Shown piece by piece: positions 6,455-12,948 of a stretch of 12,948 nt of DNA. A program made the position numbers and the translations under genes. How positions within the stretch are numbered: the stretch's first letter is position 1; the number at the start of each line of letters is the position of its first letter. The stretch lies in the NCBI GenBank assembly GCA_050946055.1, contig JBMNUB010000064.1:1-12948 (forward strand). The letters are read 5' to 3'. The notes under the pieces were generated by a model, which had not been told where the DNA came from, ran no database searches, and was given only the letters and a program-made list of their open reading frames with translations. Source of the stretch: Fimadaptatus sp050946055. GTDB lineage: Bacteria; Bacillota; Clostridia; Christensenellales; Aristaeellaceae.

Positions 6455-6536
6455 CCATATCGACTTTTTAGCAGCGCCCTTGCAGCATATGCCCTTATAA
6501 GCGCATGCCCGCGCTATGCCTTGCCCATTTGGCCTG

Positions 6537-7121
6537 TCACAGCACGCCTTTTGTCGAAGGCACGCCCTTCACGCGCGGCGATACCTCTATCGCCTGCATC
6601 AGCGCGCGCCCGAACGCCTTGAACATCGACTCCAGCATGTGATGCGAATTGCGCCCGCGCTCACACTTTAAGTGCAGCGTTATGCCTGCGTTCACGGCCA
6701 CGGCGCGGAAGAACTCCTCGGCCAGCTGACAGTCGAACAGGCCGCAGCTGGGCTGGGGGAACTCCGCCTCGAACACCAGCAGCCCGCGCCCGCTTATGTC
6801 CAGCGCGCAGACCGACAGCGCCTCGTCCATGGGGAACATGCACGAGCCCACGCGCATTATGCCCGACCTGTCGCCCAGCGCGCGCGACAGCGCCTGACCC
6901 AGACATATGCCGCAGTCCTCCACGGTGTGGTGTGCGTCCACGTCCAGATCGCCCGAACACTTGAGGTCAAGGTCGATGAGTCCGAACCGGCACATCGCAT
7001 CCAGCATGTGATCAAAGAAGCCTATGCCCGTGTTTATCTGAGTCTCGCCCTCGCCGTCCAGCTCAAGCTCCAGGCTTATGCTGGTCTCGCGCGTCTGGCG
7101 GTCTATCTCGGCAGCTCTCAT
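6537..7121 (-). CDS. hisB: Imidazoleglycerol-phosphate dehydratase
   Basis: A 194-residue monofunctional dehydratase acting on imidazole glycerol phosphate (step 6); the phosphatase domain of the enterobacterial HisB fusion is absent, as usual in Firmicutes. Signatures: the paired metal-binding motifs HHTVED (64-69) and HHMLES (160-165), GFFDHM (34-39), PMDE (97-100) and the C-terminal PSTKG (188-192). Length is normal. Its ATG overlaps the hisD stop codon as ATGA (7118-7121), which implies translational coupling, and AGAGGA lies just upstream. Its substrate depends on HisH/HisF, neither of which is encoded in this window. Confidence 0.96.
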   Translation of the reverse strand: MRAAEIDRQTRETSISLELELDGEGETQINTGIGFFDHMLDAMCRFGLIDLDLKCSGDLDVDAHHTVEDCGICLGQALSRALGDRSGIMRVGSCMFPMDEALSVCALDISGRGLLVFEAEFPQPSCGLFDCQLAEEFFRAVAVNAGITLHLKCERGRNSHHMLESMFKAFGRALMQAIEVSPRVKGVPSTKGVL

Positions 7122-8410
7122 ATTTCCTCTCCCTCAAAGCGCACGCCCACGGAGCGCGCATGCGCGTCCAGTCCTTCGGCCCGGGCAAAAGTCATCACGT
7201 CGTGCGCGGCCTCGCGCAGCTGTTCGCGTCCGCAATATATTATCGAGGACTTCTTTATAAAGTCATCCACAGACAGCGGCGATGAGAACCTTGCCGTACC
7301 CGACGTGGGCAGCACATGGTTGGGGCCGGCATAGTAATCGCCCAAGGGTTCGGGCGAATAGCGCCCAAGGAATATCGCGCCCGCGTTCTTCACCTGACCC
7401 AGATAGGCAAACGGCTCGCGCAGCATCAGCTCCAGATGCTCAGGCGCTACCATGTTGGCGGCGGCTATGCCCTGCTCTATGGAATCGCACAGCAGTATCG
7501 TGCCGTAATCGTCTATCGAGCGCCCGGCTATCTCGGCGCGATCCAGCGCCGCCAGCTGCGCGGGCAGCTCGCGCTGCACTTCCAGCGCCAGCTCCTCGCT
7601 GTCGGTTATCAGCACCGCCTGAGCCAGCGCGTCGTGTTCGGCCTGACTGAGCATGTCGGCGGCCACATAGCGCGCCGGTGCGCTGGAATCTGCAACCACC
7701 AGCACTTCGCTCGGGCCCGCTATCATGTCTATGCCCACATAGCCGTACACCTCGCGCTTGGCGTTGGCGACGTATATGTTGCCGGGGCCGGTTATCTTGT
7801 CCACGCGGGCTATGCTCTCGGTGCCGAACGCTGCCGCTGCTATTGCCTGCGCGCCGCCCACGCGATACACCTCAGTCGCGCCCGCCTCGCGCGCCGTGAC
7901 CAGCGTGAGCGGATACACGCTGCCGTCCTTCATAGGAGGCGTGAGCATGGCTATGCGCTCCACTCCCGCCACCGACGCCGGTATCACGTTCATAAGCACG
8001 CTGGAAGGGTACATCGCCGTGCCGCCCGGCACGTATACCGCCGCGCTGCTCATTGGCGTTATCTTCTGACCCAGCGCATATCCATCCGCGCCGAAGTCCA
8101 GCCAAGTCTTGGTCTTTTGCTTCTCATGATAGGCGCGAATGCGGCGCGCGCTGGCGCGTATGGCGTTTAGCAATTCGTCGTCCACCTGCTCATAGGCCGC
8201 GTCTATCTCCTGCTCGCTTACGCGCAGCGCGCCGGGCGCTATCTCGGCATGGTCAAACATGCGCGTGTACTCAATCAGCGCCGCGTCTCCGCGCTCGCGC
8301 ACGCCCGCTATTATGTCGCGCACGCTCTTTAGCACGCGCTCATCGCTGAGCTGTGAGCGCCCCTTTAGGCGCTCGGGCAGCTCGCCCGTAAACCTTATTA
8401 TCGGCAGCAT
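7118..8410 (-). CDS. hisD: Histidinol dehydrogenase
   Basis: A 430-residue zinc enzyme that oxidises L-histidinol to histidine in two NAD-dependent steps, the end of the pathway. Full-length and intact: VYVPGGTAMYPSSVLMN (125-141), VGGAQAIAAAAFG (184-196), GPGNIYVANAKREV (208-221), the zinc-ligand region LSQAEHD (254-260; Q256, H259), PEHLE (323-327) with the catalytic Glu/His pair, D358, GPNHVLPTSGTARFSS (362-377), and H417 near the end. The ATG at 8410 has GGGGGA 7-8 nt upstream and starts LPIIRFTGE; an in-frame start 17 codons earlier would overlap hisG and lacks a ribosome binding site. hisG ends 22 nt upstream, and the stop overlaps the hisB start by 4 nt. Confidence 0.97.
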   Translation of the reverse strand: MLPIIRFTGELPERLKGRSQLSDERVLKSVRDIIAGVRERGDAALIEYTRMFDHAEIAPGALRVSEQEIDAAYEQVDDELLNAIRASARRIRAYHEKQKTKTWLDFGADGYALGQKITPMSSAAVYVPGGTAMYPSSVLMNVIPASVAGVERIAMLTPPMKDGSVYPLTLVTAREAGATEVYRVGGAQAIAAAAFGTESIARVDKITGPGNIYVANAKREVYGYVGIDMIAGPSEVLVVADSSAPARYVAADMLSQAEHDALAQAVLITDSEELALEVQRELPAQLAALDRAEIAGRSIDDYGTILLCDSIEQGIAAANMVAPEHLELMLREPFAYLGQVKNAGAIFLGRYSPEPLGDYYAGPNHVLPTSGTARFSSPLSVDDFIKKSSIIYCGREQLREAAHDVMTFARAEGLDAHARSVGVRFEGEEI

Positions 8411-8432
8411 AAACCATTCCCCCACGATGTCG

Positions 8433-9083
8433 TTATTCGCGCGCGCCATCCGATGCGCCAAGCTGCTCGCGCAGCGATTCTATGAGCTGCTTTATCTCAC
8501 TTGCCTTGGTCTTGAGGCTTACCCGGTTGACCACCAGCCGCGCGCTCAGGTCGCACACCGTCTCCAATACCTCCAGCCCATTGGCGCGCAGCGTAGCGCC
8601 GCTTTCCACTATATCGACTATAACGTCGCTCAGCCCCACGAGCGGCCCCAGCTCAACCGAGCCGTTGAGCTTGATTATCTCCACGTTCTCGCCGCGCTCC
8701 TCATAGTATCGCCTAGCTATTGCGGGATACTTGGTGGCAACGCGGAAGTGCGAGGCGGTTATCAGCTCCTGCCTGCGCTGCGGAAAGCCCGCCACGCACA
8801 TGCGGCACTTGCCAAACCCCAAATCGAGCAGCTCGTACAGAGGCCTGTTCTCCTCCATGAGCGTATCCTTGCCCACCACGCCCACGTCCGCCACGCCGTA
8901 GTCCACGTAAGTAGGCACGTCGGAGGGCTTTACCATTATGAACTCATACCTGCCCGACTGGTCGTGAAACACCAGCTTGCGGCTCTTTTCCTTAAGCTCC
9001 GGGCAGCTCACGCCCGCGCGCTCCAGCAGCGCCAGCGTCTCGTCTGCCAGCCTGCCCTTGGCCAGCGCCAGCTTTATCGTCAT
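8433..9083 (-). CDS. hisG: ATP phosphoribosyltransferase, catalytic subunit (short form)
   Basis: A 216-residue enzyme joining ATP and PRPP, the committed and normally feedback-controlled step of histidine synthesis. It is the short form, lacking the C-terminal regulatory domain, which needs HisZ for activity and histidine inhibition; hisZ lies directly upstream. Signatures: IKLALAKGRL (3-12), KPSDVPTYVDYGVADVGVVG (52-71), the hinge segment KLNGSVELGPLVGLSD (138-153) and the PRPP-loop VDIVESGATLRANGL (156-170). The ATG at 9083 overlaps the hisZ stop as ATGA and has GGAGG 9 nt upstream, so the longer in-frame extension is rejected. Confidence 0.96.
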   Translation of the reverse strand: MTIKLALAKGRLADETLALLERAGVSCPELKEKSRKLVFHDQSGRYEFIMVKPSDVPTYVDYGVADVGVVGKDTLMEENRPLYELLDLGFGKCRMCVAGFPQRRQELITASHFRVATKYPAIARRYYEERGENVEIIKLNGSVELGPLVGLSDVIVDIVESGATLRANGLEVLETVCDLSARLVVNRVSLKTKASEIKQLIESLREQLGASDGARE

Positions 9084-10264
9084 TGCCCATCGCCTCCATC
9101 CACAAGTTTCCATTCGCGGCAGCCCGCCGCGCGCGCCTGCTGCTCCAGGCACTCGGGCTGATAGCACATGCGCACGCTCATGCCCTGTGCGCGCAGCGCA
9201 CCCGCCAGTCGGAAGGCGCGCACGCGCCCCTCGGGCGTAAACGCCAGCATCCAGTCAACCGAAGGCCTGCGCACCATGCCGCCCTCTCGCTCCAGAGCCA
9301 CCAATAGCGGCTTTACGCTCAGCGCAAAACCCGTGGCCTGCATGGGTCTGCCAAAGCGCGCCATCAAATCGTCATAGCGCCCGCCCGACAGCAGCGGATA
9401 GCCCAGATGTCCGGTTATTCCCCTGAATATCATGCCTGTGTAGTAGTCTATCTTATGCACCATGCCCAGGTCTATCGACACATACCCATCCAGCTCATAG
9501 GCGCGCAGCGTGTCCACTATGTCGCGCAGATTGCGCACCGCCTTGAGGCAGCGCGGATTGCGGCTCAGTTCCTCGGCTGCGTCCAGCACTTCCTCGCCGC
9601 CGTACAGCCCCGGCAGCTCGCGCAGACGCTCTGCGGCCATCTCGCTTATCTCGCCGCGGCTCTTCATCAGCTCTATGGCCAGCGAGTTCTTCTCCTCCAC
9701 GCACACGCGCAGCCGCTCGGCCATCTCGCCGTCCAGTCCGGCCTCCTCCATCAGTCCCTTGAAGAACTCCACCTGTCCCAAGTCTATCTGGAACTGGCGC
9801 AGGCCGCTGGAGCGCAGCGCGTTTATCGCTATGGCTATGACCTCAGCGTCGGCCTGCGCGCCGCCCTCGCCCATCAGCTCTATGCCGGCCTGAGTGTGAG
9901 CGCGCATCTGACCGCCCTTGGGCAGCGGGTATTGCAGTATGTCCTGCACATAGCTGACCCTAATCGGCGCGGGTACATCCTTCATGCGCCCGGCTATCAG
10001 CCGCGCTATGGGCAGAGTGTTGTCCGGGCGCACCGCCAGCACGCTGCCGCGCTGGTCAAAGGTCTTAAACAGCTGCTCGGCGGGCAGCTTGCCCTCGCCT
10101 CCCGATACCACGTCAAAGTACTCCAGCAGAGGAGTCTCTATCTCCTCGTATCCATTGAGCGCGAACACCTCGCGCATCTGCGCCTCCACGCGCCGCTTGT
10201 GCCAGCGCTCGTCGGGCAGGTAATCCTGCATGCCCTCGGGCGGGAATAGTCTGGTTCGCGCCAT
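9080..10264 (-). CDS. hisZ: ATP phosphoribosyltransferase regulatory subunit
   Basis: A 394-residue paralogue of histidyl-tRNA synthetase that pairs with short HisG and carries the histidine-sensing function. It has the class II synthetase fold: FPPEGMQDYLPDE (7-19), RPDNTLPIAR (79-88), YVQDILQY (105-112), QAGIELMG (125-132), DLGMVHKIDYYTGMIFRGI (265-283), and LLSGGRYDDLMARFG (291-305). A reduced C-terminal domain follows, with no convincing anticodon-binding domain. Length and position next to hisG favour HisZ over HisS. The ATG at 10264 has GGAG 8 nt upstream; a GTG three codons earlier is possible but overlaps the ribosome binding site. It is the first gene of the operon, with a leader of about 35 nt. 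Confidence 0.93.
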   Translation of the reverse strand: MARTRLFPPEGMQDYLPDERWHKRRVEAQMREVFALNGYEEIETPLLEYFDVVSGGEGKLPAEQLFKTFDQRGSVLAVRPDNTLPIARLIAGRMKDVPAPIRVSYVQDILQYPLPKGGQMRAHTQAGIELMGEGGAQADAEVIAIAINALRSSGLRQFQIDLGQVEFFKGLMEEAGLDGEMAERLRVCVEEKNSLAIELMKSRGEISEMAAERLRELPGLYGGEEVLDAAEELSRNPRCLKAVRNLRDIVDTLRAYELDGYVSIDLGMVHKIDYYTGMIFRGITGHLGYPLLSGGRYDDLMARFGRPMQATGFALSVKPLLVALEREGGMVRRPSVDWMLAFTPEGRVRAFRLAGALRAQGMSVRMCYQPECLEQQARAAGCREWKLVDGGDGQ

Positions 10265-10306
10265 ATCGCACACTCCGTTCTTGCTTTATCGTGCTAAACT
10301 GGTAGC

Positions 10307-10335
10307 AGTATAACTTGTTTGTCCTCTGCTGTCAA
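10307..10335 (-). promoter_or_regulatory. Consensus sigma-A promoter of the his operon
   Basis: On the minus strand TTGACA (10330-10335), a 17-nt spacer and TATACT (10307-10312) make a near-perfect promoter. The start point would be near 10300, so the hisZ leader is only about 35 nt: too short for a T-box or a peptide attenuator. Any histidine-dependent control here would have to act through a DNA-binding regulator or through HisZ-HisG feedback. Confidence 0.85.
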
Positions 10336-10690
10336 GAGCGCCGCTGATATTTTTTCATACAGTATCGGCGGCATGGCATTATTTTACCCCATACGCGCAC
10401 AATAATCAATGGCGGGGAACAATTTGCGCCAATGGGCTGGCAGCCGGTGACATCCATGTTGGGGCAATATCACAAGCCTTCGCCCGCCGCAGGCGCTCGC
10501 ATGCGCACGGCAGGGGTCAAGCGCGCATCCCGTTCTCTTGCGCTCGCCGCACGCGGCCATGCTCGCCCATATCGCTTCAGACCTGCACGCGCCGCACCTC
10601 TGCCAAAGGCAAAGCGCTGTCCGCATCTTCGCGCCATACGGCCGCGCAGATGCCGCACATACTGCGCGCTGCGGCTGCACTCATTGCATC
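10336..10690. other. GC-rich intergenic stretch with nothing recognised
   Basis: Between the his promoter and the repeated motif at 10691 I see no gene, RNA or terminator I can support. Frames open on both strands give short Ala/Arg/His-rich products without a ribosome binding site. The two sides are transcribed divergently, so some regulatory sequence may be present, but none stands out. Confidence 0.5.
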
Positions 10691-10720
10691 TTATATAACC
10701 GCGCGCGTCCGCATATAACT
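10691..10720. repeat. Upstream motif, copy 1 (TTATATAACCGCGCG...CATATAACT)
   Basis: This 30-bp stretch is identical to 11523-11550 apart from one extra CG dinucleotide. Both copies lie upstream of a plus-strand TATAAT promoter: 58 nt before the -10 box here, 35 nt before it in the second copy. It may be a shared operator or the edge of a duplicated promoter segment. Confidence 0.7.
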
Positions 10721-10755
10721 CCTCACGGGTGTACTATTAGCCTGCACGCGCATGA

Positions 10756-10784
10756 TTGCTCGGTAGACGCACATGTGATATAAT
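10756..10784 (+). promoter_or_regulatory. Probable extended -10 promoter for the decayed gene
   Basis: A perfect TATAAT (10779-10784) is preceded by TG one base upstream (TGATATAAT), the extended -10 arrangement, with a weak -35 TTGCTC (10756-10761) at 17 nt. Transcription would start near 10791. Confidence 0.55.
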
Positions 10785-11129
10785 CCATATATCCCATGTG
10801 CCTTGCCAAGCACAAAAACCGGCTGTACAGTATGAGCAACCGCCTCTTTACATCATTCAAAAAGAACCTCTCAACGGCTATACCCCTGATGAAGCATTGC
10901 GATGATTTGCATCAGTAAGCGACGAGAAAACCATTGCTGCTGTTCATGCCATTGTTTCTAACCATGTCGGTTCACTGGGGCACGAATTGAATGAAAACGA
11001 TCAGTGTATAGAAGAAGCATACAACGCTTGGCGCGACTTGGAGAATGCAACCTATCAGCGTATATGGAATATACTGAAACTGGAAAATGATTCAGGAAAA
11101 GCGAATCACATACTCTCCGGCATAGGGAC

Positions 11130-11139
11130 GTATTATATA
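11130..11139. repeat. Left target-site duplication of element copy C
   Basis: GTATTATATA, repeated exactly at 11394-11403 on the other side of the element. Together with the restored reading frame it marks the insertion point. Confidence 0.7.
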
Positions 11140-11393
11140 CAGACTGTCAAAAAACCCCCGGAGAGCTCGGCGGGCCTCGCAGCCCTCTCGACTTAGGTAG
11201 CGCCCAGCGACATGTGCGGTGGGCGCGTGGATATTTTTGCGTCGGGAAATCCCATTTCCCAGAGCAGCATACCTTCCTTGCAGTTTCCACGCCCGTAAAC
11301 CTTAAGGATTTCAGTGGAAACTGAGTAGGGGTGGCAGTGGCGGGGGAGATTCTCCCCCGTCCACGCTTGTCAAAAAGACGCTTTGACAAGCAG
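11140..11393 (+). mobile_element. Structured dispersed element, copy C (254 bp, MITE-like, complete)
   Basis: This is the reference copy. The ends are imperfect inverted repeats: CAGACTGTCAAA at the left and CTGCTTGTCAAA read inward from the right, 9 of 12 matching. It is flanked by the 10-bp repeat GTATTATATA. Inside are a GAGAG/CTCTC region (11161-11190), then stems GCGCCCA/TGGGCGC (11200-11206 with 11220-11226), GGGAAAT/ATTTCCC (11244-11250 with 11254-11260), CAGTTTCCAC/GTGGAAACTG (11281-11290 with 11314-11323), CGGGGGAGA/TCTCCCCCG (11341-11349 with 11351-11359) and GCTTGTCAAA/TTTGACAAGC (11365-11374 with 11382-11391). No transposase is encoded. A reverse-strand frame is open but overlaps perfect stems and is not a credible protein. 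Confidence 0.75.
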
Positions 11394-11403
11394 GTATTAT
11401 ATA
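11394..11403. repeat. Right target-site duplication of element copy C
   Basis: GTATTATATA, identical to 11130-11139. The interrupted gene resumes in frame from here. Confidence 0.7.
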
Positions 11404-11522
11404 GTCAAGCCGTTTATGCTTCGCAATGGATACCATGACGGCAGTGGTTGGTGGATTGAAAATGACGAGTGGGAGTCGTTATTCGGCGACGATAGCGTGA
11501 CGGATTGATTGAAGAGTTTTCT

Positions 11523-11550
11523 TTATATAACCGCGCGTCCGCATATAACT
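11523..11550. repeat. Upstream motif, copy 2
   Basis: A 28-bp near-identical copy of 10691-10720, here 35 nt upstream of the methyltransferase -10 box. In this copy CCGCGCG (11531-11537) can also pair with CGCGCGG (11552-11558), an inverted repeat ending 4 nt before the -35 box. Confidence 0.7.
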
Positions 11551-11562
11551 GCGCGCGGAACG

Positions 11563-11591
11563 TTGACACGGCAGTCCACCTGCGATATAAT
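11563..11591 (+). promoter_or_regulatory. Perfect sigma-A promoter of the methyltransferase gene
   Basis: TTGACA (11563-11568), a 17-nt spacer and TATAAT (11586-11591): an exact consensus match. Transcription should start near 11598, leaving a leader of about 220 nt before the ATG at 11819. Confidence 0.88.
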
Positions 11592-11653
11592 CATATCATA
11601 AACCAGTATTGGGGGATTGAGAATTCCAGGGAGGAATGTGTGAATACGATATG

Positions 11654-11763
11654 AGCCATATACTAAATATGGCTTGTTTAAGTATGCCGCATTTTGCCCT
11701 GAGAGTCCGTCTTTCGCAGCAGACAGCTTTGCAGGCGCGCGGCATGCAGGGCTGTTTATTTTT
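11654..11763 (+). promoter_or_regulatory. Structured leader with attenuator-like terminator
   Basis: The leader holds a first hairpin AGCCATA/TATGGCT (11654-11660 with 11668-11674). Next comes an intrinsic-terminator-like structure: CAGCTTTGCA (11724-11733) pairing over 10 bp, with two G-U pairs, with TGCAGGGCTG (11745-11754), followed by TTTATTTTT (11755-11763). An upstream GCCCTG (11696-11701) can pair instead with CAGGGC (11747-11752), opening the terminator. This is the layout of a conditional attenuator or riboswitch expression platform. I recognise no known aptamer, T-box or leader peptide. A frame from ATG 11636 runs in phase through the leader into the methyltransferase, so an N-terminally extended product is the competing explanation. 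Confidence 0.45.
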
Positions 11764-11818
11764 ATATGATTCGGCAGCTGCGAAACCCATACAGACACAA
11801 ACAGGAGGTATATTCACA

Positions 11819-12526
11819 ATGAAGTCCGACAAGTACTCCGATCTGTTTAACTCCCGATATATGATGGGACCCAACTGCATGATGCTGCTTGAGGAGATGG
11901 ACGAGCATGTTCCCGGCGCGGCAAACGGCGCGCGCGTATTGGACTTAGGCTGCGGACAGGGGCTTAGCACGCTGTACATCGCCAGAGAAATGGGCGCGGC
12001 GCAGATATTCGCCACCGACCTATGGATATCAGCAAGCGAACTGGAGCGCAACTTCACGTCGTGGGGCATAGACGATTTCGCCTTCCCGATACACGCCGAC
12101 GCGCACGCGCTGCCCTTTGCCGGCGGCTTCTTTGACGCGGTGGTGAGCGTGGATGCATATCACTACTTCGGCACGGAGGAGGGCTTCTTTGCCCGCAGCA
12201 TATGGCCGCTGGTCAAGCCGGGCGGCCGCGTCATGATATGCGTACCCGGCCTTGCGCGGGAGGAGGACGGCTGCACGCCGCTTATGCATGAGTGGGCGGG
12301 CGACGAAGCGGCGCTCTTTCACAGCGCCGGGTGGTGGCATGACCGGCTCACGCGCGGACTATGCGATGTAGCACAGTCATCGGCGTACTGCTCCGCGTTC
12401 TCCGACCGGGCATGGCGCGACTGGTTCGCCTCCAGCCATGAATACGCGCAGCGCGACCGGGAGTTCTTAGAGCGCGGACTGGGCGATATTCTGGCCTTCG
12501 CGTCAGTCATATTGACCAAGGAATGA
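11819..12526 (+). CDS. SAM-dependent class I methyltransferase
   Basis: A 235-residue cytosolic methyltransferase of the Methyltransf_11/25 type. Motifs: MMGPN (15-19) near the N-terminus, the SAM-binding VLDLGCGQG (40-48), an acidic residue at the end of strand 2 (TDLW, D67), ADAHALPF (93-100), FDAVVSVDAYHYF (105-117) and LVKPGGRV (131-138). The C-terminal half, with HSAGWWHDR (168-176), is probably the substrate-binding part. The substrate is unknown. The ATG at 11819 follows AGGAGG with 10 nt spacing, and the protein then begins with the usual conserved part. The in-frame ATG at 11636 has GGAGG only 1 nt away and would add 61 unconserved-looking residues. A strong promoter and long leader suggest regulated expression. 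Confidence 0.88.
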   Translation: MKSDKYSDLFNSRYMMGPNCMMLLEEMDEHVPGAANGARVLDLGCGQGLSTLYIAREMGAAQIFATDLWISASELERNFTSWGIDDFAFPIHADAHALPFAGGFFDAVVSVDAYHYFGTEEGFFARSIWPLVKPGGRVMICVPGLAREEDGCTPLMHEWAGDEAALFHSAGWWHDRLTRGLCDVAQSSAYCSAFSDRAWRDWFASSHEYAQRDREFLERGLGDILAFASVILTKE

Positions 12527-12541
12527 GCCGGTATGCTTCCT

Positions 12542-12880
12542 CACGGCTCAGAGCGGGAACGCAACCGTTGCGGCGCTAATGGCATTGGGCGGCGCGTCTG
12601 CGCACAGCCCGGAGCAGGAACGCAACCGTTGCGGCGCTAATGGCATTGGGCGGTGCGTCTGCGCACGGCTCAGAGCGGGAACGCAACCGTTGCGGCGCTA
12701 ATGGCATTGGGCGGTGCGTCTGCGCACGGCTTGGAGCGGGAACGCAACCGTTGCGGCGGCAATGGCATTGGGCGGTGCGTCTGCGCACGGCTCAGAGTGG
12801 AAACGCAACCGCTGCGGCGGCAATGGCATTGGGCGGTGCGTCTGCGCACGGCTTGGAGCGGGAACGCAACCGTTGCGGCA
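12542..12880. repeat. 61-bp tandem repeat array, about 5.6 copies
   Basis: Units start with CAC or CAG at 12542, 12603, 12664, 12725, 12786 and 12847, exactly 61 bp apart; the last breaks down after about 34 bp. Each unit holds the near-palindrome CGCAAC-C-GTTGCG (altered to CGCTGCG in unit 5), then GGCATTGGGCGG and GCGTCTGCGCA. The variable start alternates CTCAGAG and CTTGGAG in units 3-6, suggesting a 122-bp dimer was duplicated. The array begins 15 bp past the methyltransferase stop. Minus-strand frames through it are open because the units lack stops, but 61 is not a multiple of three and there is no sign of a gene. Confidence 0.95.
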
Positions 12881-12948
12881 GAAACGGCGGGCATATATCC
12901 GCCAAGGCAACGCAAGGACAGCTATGCCCTCGCGCGCCGCACAACCAA

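Larger units (their letters stand above)
10832..11508 (+). pseudogene. Decayed small gene of unknown function, split by element copy C
   Basis: Coding-like sequence lies on both sides of the inserted element: ...NHILSGIGTYYI ends at 11139, and VKPFMLRNGYHDGSGWWIE... runs from 11404 to a TGA at 11506-11508. Removing the element and one direct repeat (264 bp, 88 codons) gives one continuous frame reading GTYYIVKPFMLRNG, a product of about 150 residues. Upstream the frame has an in-frame TGA at 10903-10905 (DEALR*FASVSDEKT). Near 10855 the A5 run may mark a frameshift, because an ATG at 10832 (MSNRLFTSFKK) is in another frame. I do not recognise the family. Base and codon use is more AT-rich, with AUU and AUC as well as AUA, which suggests foreign origin. 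The remaining ATG frame from 10987 is probably a relic. Confidence 0.6.

Noticed and set aside
9080..10264. Histidyl-tRNA synthetase (hisS)
   Set aside because: The C-terminal anticodon-binding domain is reduced, the protein is shorter than typical HisS, and its coupling to a short HisG is characteristic of HisZ.
10265..10300. Histidine T-box or leader-peptide attenuator before hisZ
   Set aside because: The leader predicted from the consensus promoter is only about 35 nt, too short for either, and there is no T-box signature or run of His codons.
10987..11196. An intact 69-residue gene starting at 10987
   Set aside because: Its last 19 codons are element copy C sequence, and the frame continues upstream of the ATG without a ribosome binding site; the split-gene reading explains more.
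12542..12915. Repetitive Cys/Arg-rich proteins on the minus strand of the 61-bp array
   Set aside because: All three frames are open simply because the unit lacks stops; 61 bp shifts frame every unit and no start signal is present.

Overview
The window looks like a GC-rich Clostridia/Firmicutes genome, probably an uncultured gut-type lineage. The signs are strong GGAGG-type ribosome binding sites, sigma-A promoters, a short HisG paired with a HisZ regulatory subunit, a fused HisIE, a PrsA/SurA-like secreted foldase and a YwqG-family (DUF1963) protein. Isoleucine is encoded mostly by AUA in the chromosomal genes I read, which is unusual in such GC-rich DNA. No rRNA, tRNA or CRISPR array was recognised.

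Layout. 1-127: right end of an IS3-family insertion sequence, with the last codons of its transposase. 128-294: a structured dispersed element (copy A), truncated by that IS. 354-1064: a short-chain dehydrogenase. 1434-1486: a long hairpin between convergent genes. 1515-2957 (minus): a secreted peptidyl-prolyl isomerase-like foldase. 3316-4182 (minus): a YwqG/DUF1963 protein. 4307-4646: ten 34-bp tandem repeats. 4708-10264 (minus): a histidine operon, read hisZ-hisG-hisD-hisB-hisA-hisIE from a consensus promoter at 10307-10335. 10691-11508: a decayed gene split by element copy C. 11523-12526: a promoter, a long leader with an attenuator-like terminator, and a SAM-dependent methyltransferase. 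12542-12880: a 61-bp tandem repeat array.

The his genes cover ATP phosphoribosyltransferase (HisZ+HisG), the HisIE and HisA steps, dehydration (HisB) and final oxidation (HisD). Both subunits of imidazole glycerol phosphate synthase (hisH, hisF) and the aminotransferase (hisC) are not here. hisZ-G and hisD-B overlap by 4 nt and hisG-D are 22 nt apart, but there are gaps exactly where hisH (hisB-hisA, 141 nt) and hisF (hisA-hisIE, 317 nt) usually sit. The second gap holds a diverged copy (B) of the dispersed element.

The most interesting feature is that element: a family of about 254 bp, non-autonomous and rich in hairpins. Copy C has imperfect terminal inverted repeats and a 10-bp flanking direct repeat. 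Removing the element plus one direct repeat (264 bp) rejoins two coding segments in one frame. Copy A keeps long stems despite changes in sequence and loop length. This reads as a MITE-like mobile element, possibly one that makes a structured RNA. I know of no name for it, and whether it has been described cannot be settled from sequence alone.
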